A DNA stretch of 11,693 bases from Gammaproteobacteria bacterium (GTDB lineage Bacteria; Pseudomonadota; Gammaproteobacteria; Chromatiales; Chromatiaceae), in contig JAGVUH010000504.1 in the NCBI GenBank assembly GCA_019136395.1, positions 1 through 11,693 on the forward strand, given 5' to 3'. The notes below the pieces were generated by a model. That model was not told where the DNA came from. It saw only the letters and a program-made list of their open reading frames with translations, and searched no databases. Made by a program: the position numbers and the translations under genes. Shown one piece after another: positions 1 to 8,712 of the stretch. Every line of letters starts with the position of its first letter. Within the stretch, counting starts at the first letter, position 1.

Positions 1-1
1 G

Positions 2-571
2 GACGGGGACCTGGTGCTCATCGATGCCGGGGGCGAGTTGGAAGGGTATGCCGCCGACATCACCCGCACCTATCCGGTCAACGGCCGCTTCACCCCGCCC
101 CAGCGGGAACTGTATGAACTGGTCCTGGCGGCCCAGGCGGCCGCCATCGCCAAGGTCGTGCCAGGCAACCGCTGGATCGAGCCCCATGAGGCCGCCGTCA
201 AGACCCTGACCCGGGGCCTGGTGGAACTGAGCCTCCTGCCGGGGGGGCGCAAGGCGGTACCCAAGCTGATCCGCGACGAGGCCTACAAACCCTATTTCAT
301 GCACCGCACCGGCCACTGGCTGGGCATGGACGTCCATGATGTCGGCGACTACAAGCGCGGCGGCGACTGGCGCCGCTTCGAGCCGGGCATGGCCCTGACC
401 GTGGAGCCTGGTCTCTATCTGGCCCCGGAGCGCGAGGAGGTCCCCAAGCGCTTCCGCGGTATCGGCATCCGCATCGAGGACGACCTGGTGGTGACGGCGG
501 ACGGCCATGAGGTCCTGAGCCACCAGGCCCCCAAGACGGTGGCCGAGATCGAGGCCTGGATGAGCGCCTGA
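2..571 (+). CDS. pepP: Xaa-Pro aminopeptidase (aminopeptidase P), C-terminal part, truncated by the window edge
   Basis: Cytosolic metallopeptidase that removes the N-terminal residue from peptides with proline in second position. The reading frame is already open at base 2, so only the C-terminal catalytic 'pita-bread' half is present. All five dinuclear metal ligands of the M24B family can be seen: the two Asp in LIDAG (codon 23-25) and ADITRTYP (56-58), the His in GHWLG (314-316), the Glu in VEPGLY (404-406) and the Glu in RIEDD (476-478). The enzyme is therefore probably active, not a remnant. The gene ends 19 bases before ubiH, and pepP-ubiH-ubiI is the arrangement known from E. coli and many other Gammaproteobacteria, which suggests cotranscription. 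The start lies outside the window. Confidence 0.95.
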   Translation, partial: DGDLVLIDAGGELEGYAADITRTYPVNGRFTPPQRELYELVLAAQAAAIAKVVPGNRWIEPHEAAVKTLTRGLVELSLLPGGRKAVPKLIRDEAYKPYFMHRTGHWLGMDVHDVGDYKRGGDWRRFEPGMALTVEPGLYLAPEREEVPKRFRGIGIRIEDDLVVTADGHEVLSHQAPKTVAEIEAWMSA

Positions 572-590
572 GGGGGGAGGAGACGTCAGG

Positions 591-1805
591 ATGTCAGGAA
601 CCCGCTATGACCTGATCATTGTCGGCAGCGGCCTGGTCGGTGGCAGCCTGGCCTGCGCCCTGGGGGCGGCCGGCCTGCGCGTCGCCCTGGTGGAAGCGGT
701 GCCCCCGACCATCCGGGCCGAACCGCGCTACGATGAGCGGGTCATCGCCCTGTCCTGGGGCAGCCGCCGTATCCTGGCGGGAATCGGGCTATGGGACGAG
801 CTCGCCGGCGATGCCGAACCCATCCAGCGGATCCATGTGTCGGAGCGGGGCCACTTCGGCCTCGCCCACCTGGACTGCGCGGAGGAGGGGGTCCCGGCCC
901 TGGGCTACGTGGCCCCGGCACGGCTCATCGGCCAGGCCATCCAGGCCCGGCTCGGGGCAGTCGAGATCTTCTGCCCGGCGCGACTGGTCGGCTTTCACCT
1001 CGGGGCGGAGCGGGTGGACGTCGAGGTGGCCAGTGGCAACGCCTCCCGGCTGCTCAGCGCGTCCCTCCTGGTGGCGGCGGATGGCGGGGACTCGGCCATC
1101 CGCAAGCGGCTGGGTTTCCAGGTGCTGGAACGGAGCTATGGCCATGACGCCATCATCACCACCCTCACCGCGGATCGGCCCCAGCCCGGGGTGGCCTTCG
1201 AGCGCTTCACCGACACTGGCCCCCTGGCCATGCTGCCCATGACCGCGGGGCGTTATTCCCTGGTCTGGACCGCCCGGGAGGAAGAAACGGCGGGCATCCT
1301 TGCCCTCGACGACCACGCCTTCCTCGCCCGCCTTCAGGCGCGCTTTGGTTATCGCCTCGGCACCCTGTCCCGCCCCGGCCGGCGCCTGGCCTGGCCCCTC
1401 AAGCTGCTGTTGACCCGGGAGCCGGTGCGCCCGCGCCTGGTCCTGATTGGCAATGCCGCTCATACCCTGCACCCCGTGGCGGGTCAGGGGCTCAACCTGG
1501 GCCTGCGCGACCTGGCCGCCCTGGCCCAGGTCTTGGTCGATCGGGTCCGCGCCGGGGTCGATCTAGGCGACGCGGCCGCCCTGGCGGAATATCGTCGTCT
1601 CCGCGGTGGCGATCAGGACCGGACCGGGCTGGCCACGGACCTGCTCGCCCACCTCTTCATCAACCCCTGGCCGCCCCTGCGCCTCGGTCGCAACCTTGGG
1701 CTGTTGGGGCTGGACCTGTTGCCGCCCTTCCGCCATGCCCTGGCGGCCAGGTTCATGGGGATCGCCGGCCACCTGCCACGGCTGGCGCGGGGGCTACCCC
1801 TATAA
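591..1805 (+). CDS. ubiH: 2-octaprenyl-6-methoxyphenol hydroxylase, FAD monooxygenase of ubiquinone synthesis
   Basis: UbiH family enzyme (404 residues, the usual length), which hydroxylates the ubiquinone ring within the Ubi complex. Residues 7-21 hold the Rossmann FAD-binding motif DLIIVGSGLVGGSLA. The middle motif is AADGGDS (162-168). The second FAD motif is GNAAHTLHPVAGQG (287-300). The GN in place of the usual GD is characteristic of UbiH and separates it from the UbiI paralogue next door, which has GD. The ATG at 591 is preceded by a strong GGAGGAGA ribosome site at 576-583, 7 bases away. It sits 19 bases after pepP and 19 bases before ubiI, in the classical order. The exact ring position hydroxylated can vary between bacteria, so the reaction is assigned by family. 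Confidence 0.93.
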   Translation: MSGTRYDLIIVGSGLVGGSLACALGAAGLRVALVEAVPPTIRAEPRYDERVIALSWGSRRILAGIGLWDELAGDAEPIQRIHVSERGHFGLAHLDCAEEGVPALGYVAPARLIGQAIQARLGAVEIFCPARLVGFHLGAERVDVEVASGNASRLLSASLLVAADGGDSAIRKRLGFQVLERSYGHDAIITTLTADRPQPGVAFERFTDTGPLAMLPMTAGRYSLVWTAREEETAGILALDDHAFLARLQARFGYRLGTLSRPGRRLAWPLKLLLTREPVRPRLVLIGNAAHTLHPVAGQGLNLGLRDLAALAQVLVDRVRAGVDLGDAAALAEYRRLRGGDQDRTGLATDLLAHLFINPWPPLRLGRNLGLLGLDLLPPFRHALAARFMGIAGHLPRLARGLPL

Positions 1806-1824
1806 TCAGTCTGAGGCTGAAGCA

Positions 1825-3090
1825 ATGAAGACCCCTGACACCGAGCCTCAGTTCGATCTCCTGATCGTGGGCGGCGGCATGGTCGGTGCGGCCCTGGCCG
1901 CGGCCTGCTCTGGCCGGGGGTTGCGCATCGCGGTGACCGAGGCCAGGGAGCCCCAGCGTGACTGGCCCCAGGGGGAGATCGACCTGCGCGTCTCCGCCCT
2001 CAGTCGCGCCAGCCAGCGGCTGCTGGATCGTCTCCGCCCGGCGCGGGGGCCCAGCGTCTGGGAGCGCATGGCGCAACTGGGCGTCAGCCCCTACCGCGAG
2101 ATGCGGGTCTGGGACGCCGTCGGTGGCGCCAGCATCCACTTCGACAGCGCCGATCTGGGCGAGCCGGATCTGGGTCATATTGTTGAGAACCGCGTCACCC
2201 AGCTGGCTCTCTGGGAGTACCTGGAGGCGGCGCCGGACGTGACCCTGCTCTGCCCGGCCCGGGGGGCGGCGCTGACCTTGCCGGTCCCGCTGAAGGGAGA
2301 GTTGCGTTCGGACTGGGCCCGGCTCACCCTCAATGATGGCCGCTGCCTCAGCGCCCGCCTGCTGGTCGGGGCCGATGGCCGCGATTCCTGGGTGCGGGCG
2401 CAGGCGGGGATCGCCACCTCCGGCTGGGACTATGACCAGCAGGCGATCGTCGCCCACGTCCAGACCAGCGAGCACCACCGGGAGACCGCCTGGCAGCGCT
2501 TCCTGCCCACCGGCCCTCTGGCCTTTCTGCCCCTGGCGGACGGCCGCTGCTCCATCGTCTGGTCGGTGACAGAGGACCGGGCGCGCGCCCTCCTGGACCT
2601 GGACGATGCCGCCTTTCGTGGGGAAGTGGAGGAGGCCAGCGAACGCCGCCTGGGAGCGGTGACCGCCGTCGGCCGGCGGGTCGCCCTGCCCCTGCGCCTC
2701 CAGCACGCAGATCCCTATGTGCGGCCCCGGCTAGCCCTGATCGGTGACGCGGCCCACGCCGTGCACCCGCTGGCGGGCCAGGGCGTGAATCTGGGCCTGC
2801 TCGACGCCGCCCAACTGGCGGACGAGCTCGCCACCGCCCAGGAGCGCGGCCGGGATCTCGGCGGCCTCTGGACGCTGCGCCGCTATGAGCGCGCCCGCCG
2901 CGGGGACAACCTGCGCATGCTGATGGCCATGGATGGGTTCAAGCGGCTGTTCAGCAATGCCAATCCCCTGCTGGTGGCGGCGCGCAACACCGGTCTGGCG
3001 GTCGCGGACCGGTTGCCGCCCCTGAAACGCCTGCTCATGGCGGAAGCCCTGGGTCAGGGCGCGGATCTGCCCAGCCTGGCGCGACGCTGA
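1825..3090 (+). CDS. ubiI: FAD-dependent 2-octaprenylphenol hydroxylase UbiI/VisC
   Basis: Second ubiquinone ring hydroxylase (421 residues), paralogous to the preceding UbiH. Visible motifs are the N-terminal dinucleotide fold VGGGMVGAAL (15-24), GADGRDS (182-188) and GDAAHAVHPLAGQGVN (307-322), the last being the UbiI/VisC form. The frame stays open upstream to 1606, but that extension runs through ubiH in another frame. The ATG at 1825 is the right start because it puts the FAD fold about 10 residues from the N-terminus and has a TGAGG site at 1812-1816. Position after pepP-ubiH supports UbiI rather than UbiF, which catalyses a later hydroxylation. Some Gammaproteobacterial homologues have broadened regiospecificity, so the exact ring carbon cannot be read from the sequence. 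Confidence 0.88.
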   Translation: MKTPDTEPQFDLLIVGGGMVGAALAAACSGRGLRIAVTEAREPQRDWPQGEIDLRVSALSRASQRLLDRLRPARGPSVWERMAQLGVSPYREMRVWDAVGGASIHFDSADLGEPDLGHIVENRVTQLALWEYLEAAPDVTLLCPARGAALTLPVPLKGELRSDWARLTLNDGRCLSARLLVGADGRDSWVRAQAGIATSGWDYDQQAIVAHVQTSEHHRETAWQRFLPTGPLAFLPLADGRCSIVWSVTEDRARALLDLDDAAFRGEVEEASERRLGAVTAVGRRVALPLRLQHADPYVRPRLALIGDAAHAVHPLAGQGVNLGLLDAAQLADELATAQERGRDLGGLWTLRRYERARRGDNLRMLMAMDGFKRLFSNANPLLVAARNTGLAVADRLPPLKRLLMAEALGQGADLPSLARR

Positions 3091-3105
3091 GGGCGAAGTT
3101 CACGG

Positions 3106-3147
3106 GCATGAGGGTGCGCGCCACCATGCTGAAAAATTAGACTTTTC
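3106..3147 (+). terminator. weak tandem hairpins after ubiI
   Basis: GCAT and GGTG (3106-3109, 3113-3116) can pair with CACC and ATGC (3122-3129), leaving a 3-base bulge. Immediately after, GAAAA at 3131-3135 can pair with TTTTC at 3143-3147. The only T run is four bases. This is the sole candidate terminator for the pepP-ubiH-ubiI unit, and it is weak. Confidence 0.25.
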
Positions 3148-3209
3148 CGTGCCGTGCCGTGCCGTGCCGTGCCGTGCCGTGCCGTGCCGTGCCGTGCCGT
3201 GCCGTGCCG
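3147..3209. repeat. pentanucleotide tandem array, (CCGTG)12 plus CCG
   Basis: Twelve perfect copies of CCGTG run from 3147 to 3206, followed by a partial CCG. No substitution is present, so the array is recent or still expanding by slippage. It lies 57 bases after ubiI and about 400 bases before the next credible gene. Because the unit is 5 bases, every plus-strand frame through it encodes the same permuted pentapeptide (Pro-Cys-Arg-Ala-Val), so the ATG-free open frames here are a by-product of the repeat and not evidence for a gene. Confidence 0.97.
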
Positions 3210-3615
3210 CGTCTTGCGCGATCAAGTTCAAGCCGGCGCGCGCCCCGATCAACGAATTCCATCCCCATATCCAAGTTTTGGATTGGGCGCCGGTCCGTGT
3301 TTTGGCTACCCTGGGTCTATTTGCACTAACCTACGTAAGGGCGGGCACGGTTCGGGGAAGGGACTTGGGCCCTGGTGGCTTGGTGCCTCCCATATTGATA
3401 AGCGCCGAAGTTGTTAAAAATTCTCTTATTATCATGGGAGTATTCCGCCTCCTCATGAGGCTTGGCCTTAAATACCTCAGCGGAGCCTGGCATTTTATGG
3501 GGTGTGGTTGGCCCTCATGCCAGTCAGGGAGCACCGCCACCGGCACCGATAACATGCGAGCGGCACCAACTACCGTTCCTATCCGCAGCAACGCCCGCGC
3601 AGGATATTCAAACAC
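3210..3615. other. non-coding, AT-richer stretch with no recognisable gene
   Basis: About 400 bases between the pentamer array and the next gene. Base composition is visibly more AT-rich than the flanks, most clearly at 3410-3435. A plus-strand frame stays open through it, but its translation resembles no family I know and starts inside the repeat. One fair RNA-level structure is visible: CTGGCAT at 3487-3493 is perfectly complementary to ATGCCAG at 3517-3523, with GGG (3499-3501) able to pair to CCC (3512-3514) inside. A smaller GCCTC/GAGGC hairpin is at 3447-3461. This may be the leader of the following gene. Confidence 0.5.
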
Positions 3616-3984
3616 ATGGCTGACATCGCCGACATCACCGAATCCGAACGCTGGATCGTCCAGACCACGCTCAAGGAGCGCTATGGCCGCGACCTGGAGA
3701 TCAAGCTGGCCGATGCCGAGATCCGTCTCCATCCCTCGGACCGGGAACTCAGCTCCTGCCCGGTGATATTCTGGAACGATGACGAGGGCTGTAATTTCGT
3801 CATCTTCAAGACCGGTGACCGGCGCTACCGCTGCCAGTTCTTTTACCGGGTTCATCAGCAAATGGGCACCGGCGTGGACGAGTATGACGACCTGGCGGAG
3901 TGCGCCGTCTCCCTGCTCCAGGCCCAGGCGGATCATGTCGCCCAGGAGCGTGGGGATTTGCCCAAACCCAAGCGTCGCCCCTGA
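3616..3984 (+). CDS. uncharacterised 122-residue protein
   Basis: I do not recognise the family. The protein is soluble, with no signal peptide or membrane segment, and is rich in acidic and basic residues. It begins MADIADITESERW, has an alpha/beta-looking core with the segments PVIFWNDDEG and FVIFKTGDRRYRC, and ends in a charged Pro/Lys/Arg tail (PKPKRRP). The composition, codon bias and sharp contrast with the upstream non-coding sequence support it as real. The ATG at 3616 has only a weak AGGA at 3601-3604. An antisense frame (3331-4002) covers the whole gene but looks less protein-like. It stands alone, 224 bases upstream of pfp. No function can be proposed from the sequence. Confidence 0.7.
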   Translation: MADIADITESERWIVQTTLKERYGRDLEIKLADAEIRLHPSDRELSSCPVIFWNDDEGCNFVIFKTGDRRYRCQFFYRVHQQMGTGVDEYDDLAECAVSLLQAQADHVAQERGDLPKPKRRP

Positions 3985-4131
3985 TGCCGGGCCGGTGACC
4001 ACCCGGGTTCCAGCCCATTGGCTTCCGATCCGAAAAAGCCCAGCCTCAGCGTTGTGAGCTTATGAGACACCGAGTCGGGAATTGGAGGGCGCTCCGTAAT
4101 GGTAGAAGCTTCCACGGGCCCCGCAACCAGT

Positions 4132-4160
4132 CCTGGTCCCTCACCTCCCTGAGGGCCAGG
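4132..4160 (+). promoter_or_regulatory. hairpin in the pfp upstream region
   Basis: CCTGG (4132-4136) and CCCTC (4138-4142) pair with GAGGG (4151-4155) and CCAGG (4156-4160). This gives a 10-bp stem with one bulged T and an 8-base loop. There is no T run after it, so it is not a standard terminator of the preceding gene. It ends 48 bases before the pfp start and could be part of the pfp leader RNA. Confidence 0.4.
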
Positions 4161-4162
4161 CG

Positions 4163-4188
4163 ATCAGCAGACCACAATCAGCAGACCA
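4163..4188 (+). repeat. 12-base direct repeat just upstream of the pfp ribosome site
   Basis: ATCAGCAGACCA occurs at 4163-4174 and again at 4177-4188, so the period is 14 bases. The second copy ends about 10 bases before the GAGGGGA ribosome site of pfp (4198-4204). It may be a duplicated protein or RNA binding site, or simply a local slippage duplication. Confidence 0.6.
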
Positions 4189-4208
4189 AGAAGTAACGAG
4201 GGGAAACC

Positions 4209-5462
4209 ATGTCCGCGAAGAATGCCTTCTATGCCCAGTCCGGCGGCGTCACCGCCGTGATCAATGCCTCCGCCTGCGGCGTCATCGAGACCGCCCGACA
4301 GCATACCGACCAGATCGCCAACGTCTATGCCGGCCGCAACGGCATCATCGGCGCCCTTACCGAGGATCTGATCGACACCAGTAAGGAGTCGGCCGCGGCC
4401 ATCGCTGCCCTGCGTCATACCCCCTCCGGTGGCTTCGGCTCCTGCCGCTACAAGCTCAAGAGCCTGGAGGCCAACCAGCGCGAGTACGAGCGCCTGATCG
4501 AGGTCTTCAAGGCCCACGACATCGGCTATTTCTTCTACAACGGTGGCGGGGACTCCGCCGATACCTGCTACAAGGTCTCCCAGCTCTCCGAGAAGATGGG
4601 CTACCCGGTCCAGGCCGTCCATGTGCCTAAGACGGTGGACAACGACCTGCCCATCACCGACAACTGCCCCGGCTTTGGCTCCGTGGCTAAGTACATCGCC
4701 ACCTCCACCCTGGAGGCCAGCTTCGACGTCCGCTCTATGTGCGCCACCTCGACCAAGATCTTTGTCATCGAGGTCATGGGCCGCCACGCCGGCTGGATCG
4801 CCGCCGCCGGCGCGCTGGTGGCGGATCAGGGCATCCCGGTCATCACCCTCTTCCCCGAGGTGGAGTTCAATCAGGAGAAATTCCTGGCGGCGGTCAAGGC
4901 CAAGGTTGAGGAGTATGGCTACTGCACCGTCTGCGTCTCCGAGGGTTGCCACTGGCCGGATGGCCGCTTCCTGGCCGAGCAGGGCACCCGCGACGCCTTC
5001 GGCCACGCCCAGCTCGGCGGCGCCGCCCCGGTGGTGGCCAATATGGTCAAGGATGCCCTGGGCTACAAGTTCCACTGGGCGGTGGCCGACTACCTGCAGC
5101 GCGCCGCGCGCCACCTGGCGTCCAGGTCCGACGTGGAGCAGGCCTATGCCCTGGGCAAGGCGGCGGTCGAATACGCCATCGCCGGCCACAACTCCATCAT
5201 GCCCACGGTGGTGCGCAAGTCCACCAGCCCCTACGTCTGGGAGATCGGCATGGCGCCCCTGTCGGAGGTGGCCAACGTCGAAAAGTTCATGCCCAAGGAC
5301 TTCATCTCCGCGGATGGCTTCGGTATCACCGATAAATGCCGCGACTACCTCTATCCCCTGATCGAGGGGGAGGACTATCCCCCTTACGAGAAGGGCATGC
5401 CCAAGTACGTCACCCTGGAAAATGTGGCGGTGCCGAAGAAACTGGCGCCCTTCGCGCTCTGA
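4209..5462 (+). CDS. pfp: pyrophosphate-dependent 6-phosphofructokinase
   Basis: Cytosolic enzyme that reversibly interconverts fructose-6-phosphate and fructose-1,6-bisphosphate, using PPi instead of ATP. It has 417 residues, typical of the PPi-dependent group. Visible motifs are SGGVTAVINA (11-20, donor phosphate loop), NGGGDS (111-116), PKTVDND (140-146, with the catalytic Asp) and MGRHAGW (190-196, substrate binding). Two substitutions known to mark PPi use are present: Asp where ATP enzymes have the second Gly of GGDGS, and Lys141 where ATP enzymes have Gly before TIDND. The ATG at 4209 has a GAGGGGA site at 4198-4204. A small gene, hppA and ppa follow, which makes a PPi-centred neighbourhood. 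Because the reaction is reversible it can serve glycolysis, gluconeogenesis or the Calvin cycle. Confidence 0.93.
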   Translation: MSAKNAFYAQSGGVTAVINASACGVIETARQHTDQIANVYAGRNGIIGALTEDLIDTSKESAAAIAALRHTPSGGFGSCRYKLKSLEANQREYERLIEVFKAHDIGYFFYNGGGDSADTCYKVSQLSEKMGYPVQAVHVPKTVDNDLPITDNCPGFGSVAKYIATSTLEASFDVRSMCATSTKIFVIEVMGRHAGWIAAAGALVADQGIPVITLFPEVEFNQEKFLAAVKAKVEEYGYCTVCVSEGCHWPDGRFLAEQGTRDAFGHAQLGGAAPVVANMVKDALGYKFHWAVADYLQRAARHLASRSDVEQAYALGKAAVEYAIAGHNSIMPTVVRKSTSPYVWEIGMAPLSEVANVEKFMPKDFISADGFGITDKCRDYLYPLIEGEDYPPYEKGMPKYVTLENVAVPKKLAPFAL

Positions 5463-5468
5463 GCTTGC

Positions 5469-5503
5469 TGGCCCTGACGCCGGCGCTGCTGGCGTCAGGG
5501 CCA
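5469..5503 (+). terminator. perfect 13-bp hairpin after pfp, no T run
   Basis: TGGCCCTGACGCC (5469-5481) is the exact reverse complement of GGCGTCAGGGCCA (5491-5503), with a 9-base loop. It starts 7 bases after the pfp stop codon. No T tract follows, so full intrinsic termination is doubtful. Partial termination, or protection of the pfp mRNA from 3' exonucleases, fits better. Confidence 0.65.
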
Positions 5504-5546
5504 ACCATCCCGGCGTCCCCTCTTCCCTCACCCAGGAGCTTTGGCC

Positions 5547-5750
5547 ATGACCTTGGATCGCGCCCGCGAGATCATCGCCGAGCAATTGGCCTTCGGCGGC
5601 GGTTACAACCGTAACGCCGTCAGGTTGCTGCTGGGGGAGATCCAACGCGAACATGGCCTGACGGCCGCCGACGATCTGATCCGGGAGTTTGCCCTTGAGG
5701 CCCGCTTTGGGCTGCGGCCGGGCATGGACTTCAGCCGGGTTGGTCGCTAA
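5547..5750 (+). CDS. uncharacterised 67-residue protein between pfp and hppA
   Basis: Small soluble protein of unknown function. It starts MTLDRAREIIAEQLAFGGG, continues with the segments YNRNAVRLLLGEIQREHG, LTAADDLIREFALE and ARFGLRPGMDF, and is mostly predicted helix. A TTG at 5541 is in frame, but AGGAG at 5534-5538 sits only 2 bases from it and 8 bases from the ATG at 5547, so the ATG is preferred. It follows the pfp hairpin by 43 bases and precedes hppA by 174 bases, so it is probably read from the pfp promoter when transcription passes the hairpin. It has no membrane segment or Cys cluster. The position suggests, but does not show, a role linked to pyrophosphate metabolism. Confidence 0.75.
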   Translation: MTLDRAREIIAEQLAFGGGYNRNAVRLLLGEIQREHGLTAADDLIREFALEARFGLRPGMDFSRVGR

Positions 5751-5924
5751 CCGGCCGGATTCGATCGACAACGGTGGCTATCAGCCGAAAATTGTGACTG
5801 CTTCGTGACGGCTGCCGCTTTCTGTGATTGAATCGTGGCGCGGACGGGATGGGGCGCCTCATGGGCGCCAACATTCCGAGCGGCTACTAACGACGATTCA
5901 CCCATCAGAGAGGAGTTAACCCGA
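5751..5924 (+). promoter_or_regulatory. hppA upstream region with short inverted repeats
   Basis: This 174-base gap is long enough for a promoter and leader. CAGCCG (5782-5787) pairs with CGGCTG (5809-5814), and GGCGCC at 5853-5858 pairs with GGCGCC at 5864-5869 around a 5-base loop. A strong GAGAGGAG ribosome site is at 5908-5915. I cannot pick a convincing -35/-10 pair, so the promoter is inferred from spacing only. Confidence 0.35.
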
Positions 5925-7949
<2,025 letters not shown>

Positions 7950-7987
7950 TGCCCAGGCGTTCACCCCGGGCTTAGCTTGGGGTTGGT

Positions 7988-8036
7988 GCGGTGGGGGGCT
8001 GAGGTCCCCGCCGCCGCTCACCGCCTCCCCCGGCGG
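7988..8036 (+). other. two further hairpins in the hppA 3' untranslated region
   Basis: GCGGTGGGG (7988-7996) pairs fully with CCCCGCCGC (8006-8014), counting one G-U pair, around a 9-base loop. CCGCC (8021-8025) pairs with GGCGG (8032-8036). With the terminator at 8072 they make a run of three hairpins after hppA. They may stabilise the abundant hppA message. High GC content makes chance pairing more likely here. Confidence 0.35.
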
Positions 8037-8055
8037 GTTTGCGCCCGGCGTGGGG

Positions 8056-8180
8056 AAGGAGGACAATTCGTGAGGCCGGCGCGGGTGCGCCGGCCTCTTT
8101 TTTTTTCTGTAGTTGTAGGCGCCCTGGCGACGCCCACGGAGAACCTTCATGAATCTGGACCGAGTCAGCTCGGGCGATAA
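8056..8180 (+). other. ideal ribosome site and GTG at the base of the terminator, possible 36-codon reading frame
   Basis: AAGGAGG (8056-8062) is a complete Shine-Dalgarno sequence, 7 bases from a GTG at 8070. That GTG opens a 36-codon frame that runs through the terminator stem and its T run and ends at 8180, overlapping the first codons of ppa. The peptide would be basic (RPARVRRP), then hydrophobic ([11 protein letters not shown]), superficially like a short signal peptide. The LFF is simply the T run read as codons, so the peptide may have no function. The placement of the initiation signal is what is notable. Confidence 0.25.
8072..8106 (+). terminator. strong intrinsic terminator between hppA and ppa
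   Basis: GAGGCCGGCGC (8072-8082) and GCGCCGGCCTC (8087-8097) form a perfect 11-bp GC-rich stem with a 4-base loop (GGGT). Nine T residues follow at 8098-8106. This is the clearest terminator in the window. It ends the hppA transcript and implies that ppa has its own promoter or depends on readthrough. Confidence 0.95.
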
Positions 8181-8697
8181 CGTCCCCAACGAAATCAACG
8201 TCATCATCGAGATCCCCTCCCATTCGGACCCCGTCAAGTACGAGCTGGACAAGAAGACCGGCGCCATGTTCGTGGATCGCTTCATGAACACCGCCATGCA
8301 CTACCCCTGCAACTATGGCTATGTGCCCCACACCCTGTCCAACGACGGTGACCCGGTGGACGTGATGGTCCTCACCACCTATCCCCTGATCCCCGGTTCG
8401 GTGATCAAGTGCCGTCCGGTGGGGGTGCTGAAGATGACCGACGAGTCTGGCGACGACGCCAAGATCTTGGCTGTGCCCACCGACAAACTGTCCCGCCAGT
8501 ACCGCTCCGTTCAGGACTTCCGGGATCTGCCCGATGTCATGCTTGATCAGATTTCCCACTTCTTTGAGCATTACAAGGACCTGGACGAGGGCAAATGGGT
8601 GCGCATTGCCGGTTGGGGTGGCGCCGACGAGGCCAAGGCCGAGATCCTGGCCAGCGTGAAGATGTTCGAAGACGCGCCGGAAAAGCCCAATTTCTGA
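8149..8697 (+). CDS. ppa: soluble family I inorganic pyrophosphatase
   Basis: Cytosolic Mg-dependent enzyme (182 residues) that hydrolyses PPi to phosphate. The family signature DGDPVDVMV is at 66-74. The active-site residues known from E. coli PPase can all be placed at about one residue offset: Glu21, Lys30, Glu32, Arg44, Tyr56, Asp66, Asp68, Asp71, Asp98, Asp103, Lys105, Tyr142 and Lys143. It should therefore be a working enzyme. The ATG at 8149 has a GGAGAA site at 8138-8143. It lies only 42 bases after the T run of the hppA terminator, leaving very little room for a promoter of its own outside the terminator. Having both a soluble and an energy-conserving pyrophosphatase side by side suggests regulated division of PPi between heat loss and proton pumping. 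Confidence 0.96.
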   Translation: MNLDRVSSGDNVPNEINVIIEIPSHSDPVKYELDKKTGAMFVDRFMNTAMHYPCNYGYVPHTLSNDGDPVDVMVLTTYPLIPGSVIKCRPVGVLKMTDESGDDAKILAVPTDKLSRQYRSVQDFRDLPDVMLDQISHFFEHYKDLDEGKWVRIAGWGGADEAKAEILASVKMFEDAPEKPNF

Positions 8698-8712
8698 CCC
8701 TTCTTTGGCCTT

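Noticed and set aside
1606..1824. Upstream extension of ubiI by 73 codons
   Set aside because: It is ubiH read in another frame; the ATG at 1825 gives the family N-terminus.
3147..3209. CRISPR array
   Set aside because: Units are 5 bases with no spacers.
3149..3766. Open plus-strand frame of about 205 codons beginning in the CCGTG array
   Set aside because: Its start and first third are the repeat itself, it continues through AT-richer sequence with no recognisable family, and it overlaps the start of the much more credible 3616 gene in another frame.
3331..4002. Antisense frame covering the 122-residue gene
   Set aside because: No motif or ribosome site, and the plus-strand protein has the more natural composition.
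4164..5771. Antisense frame of about 535 codons opposite pfp
   Set aside because: Same shadow pattern; the plus strand encodes a complete PFK with all motifs.
5835..5924. Upstream start for hppA adding 30 residues
   Set aside because: The extension is hydrophilic and not family-like, while the ATG at 5925 has a strong ribosome site.
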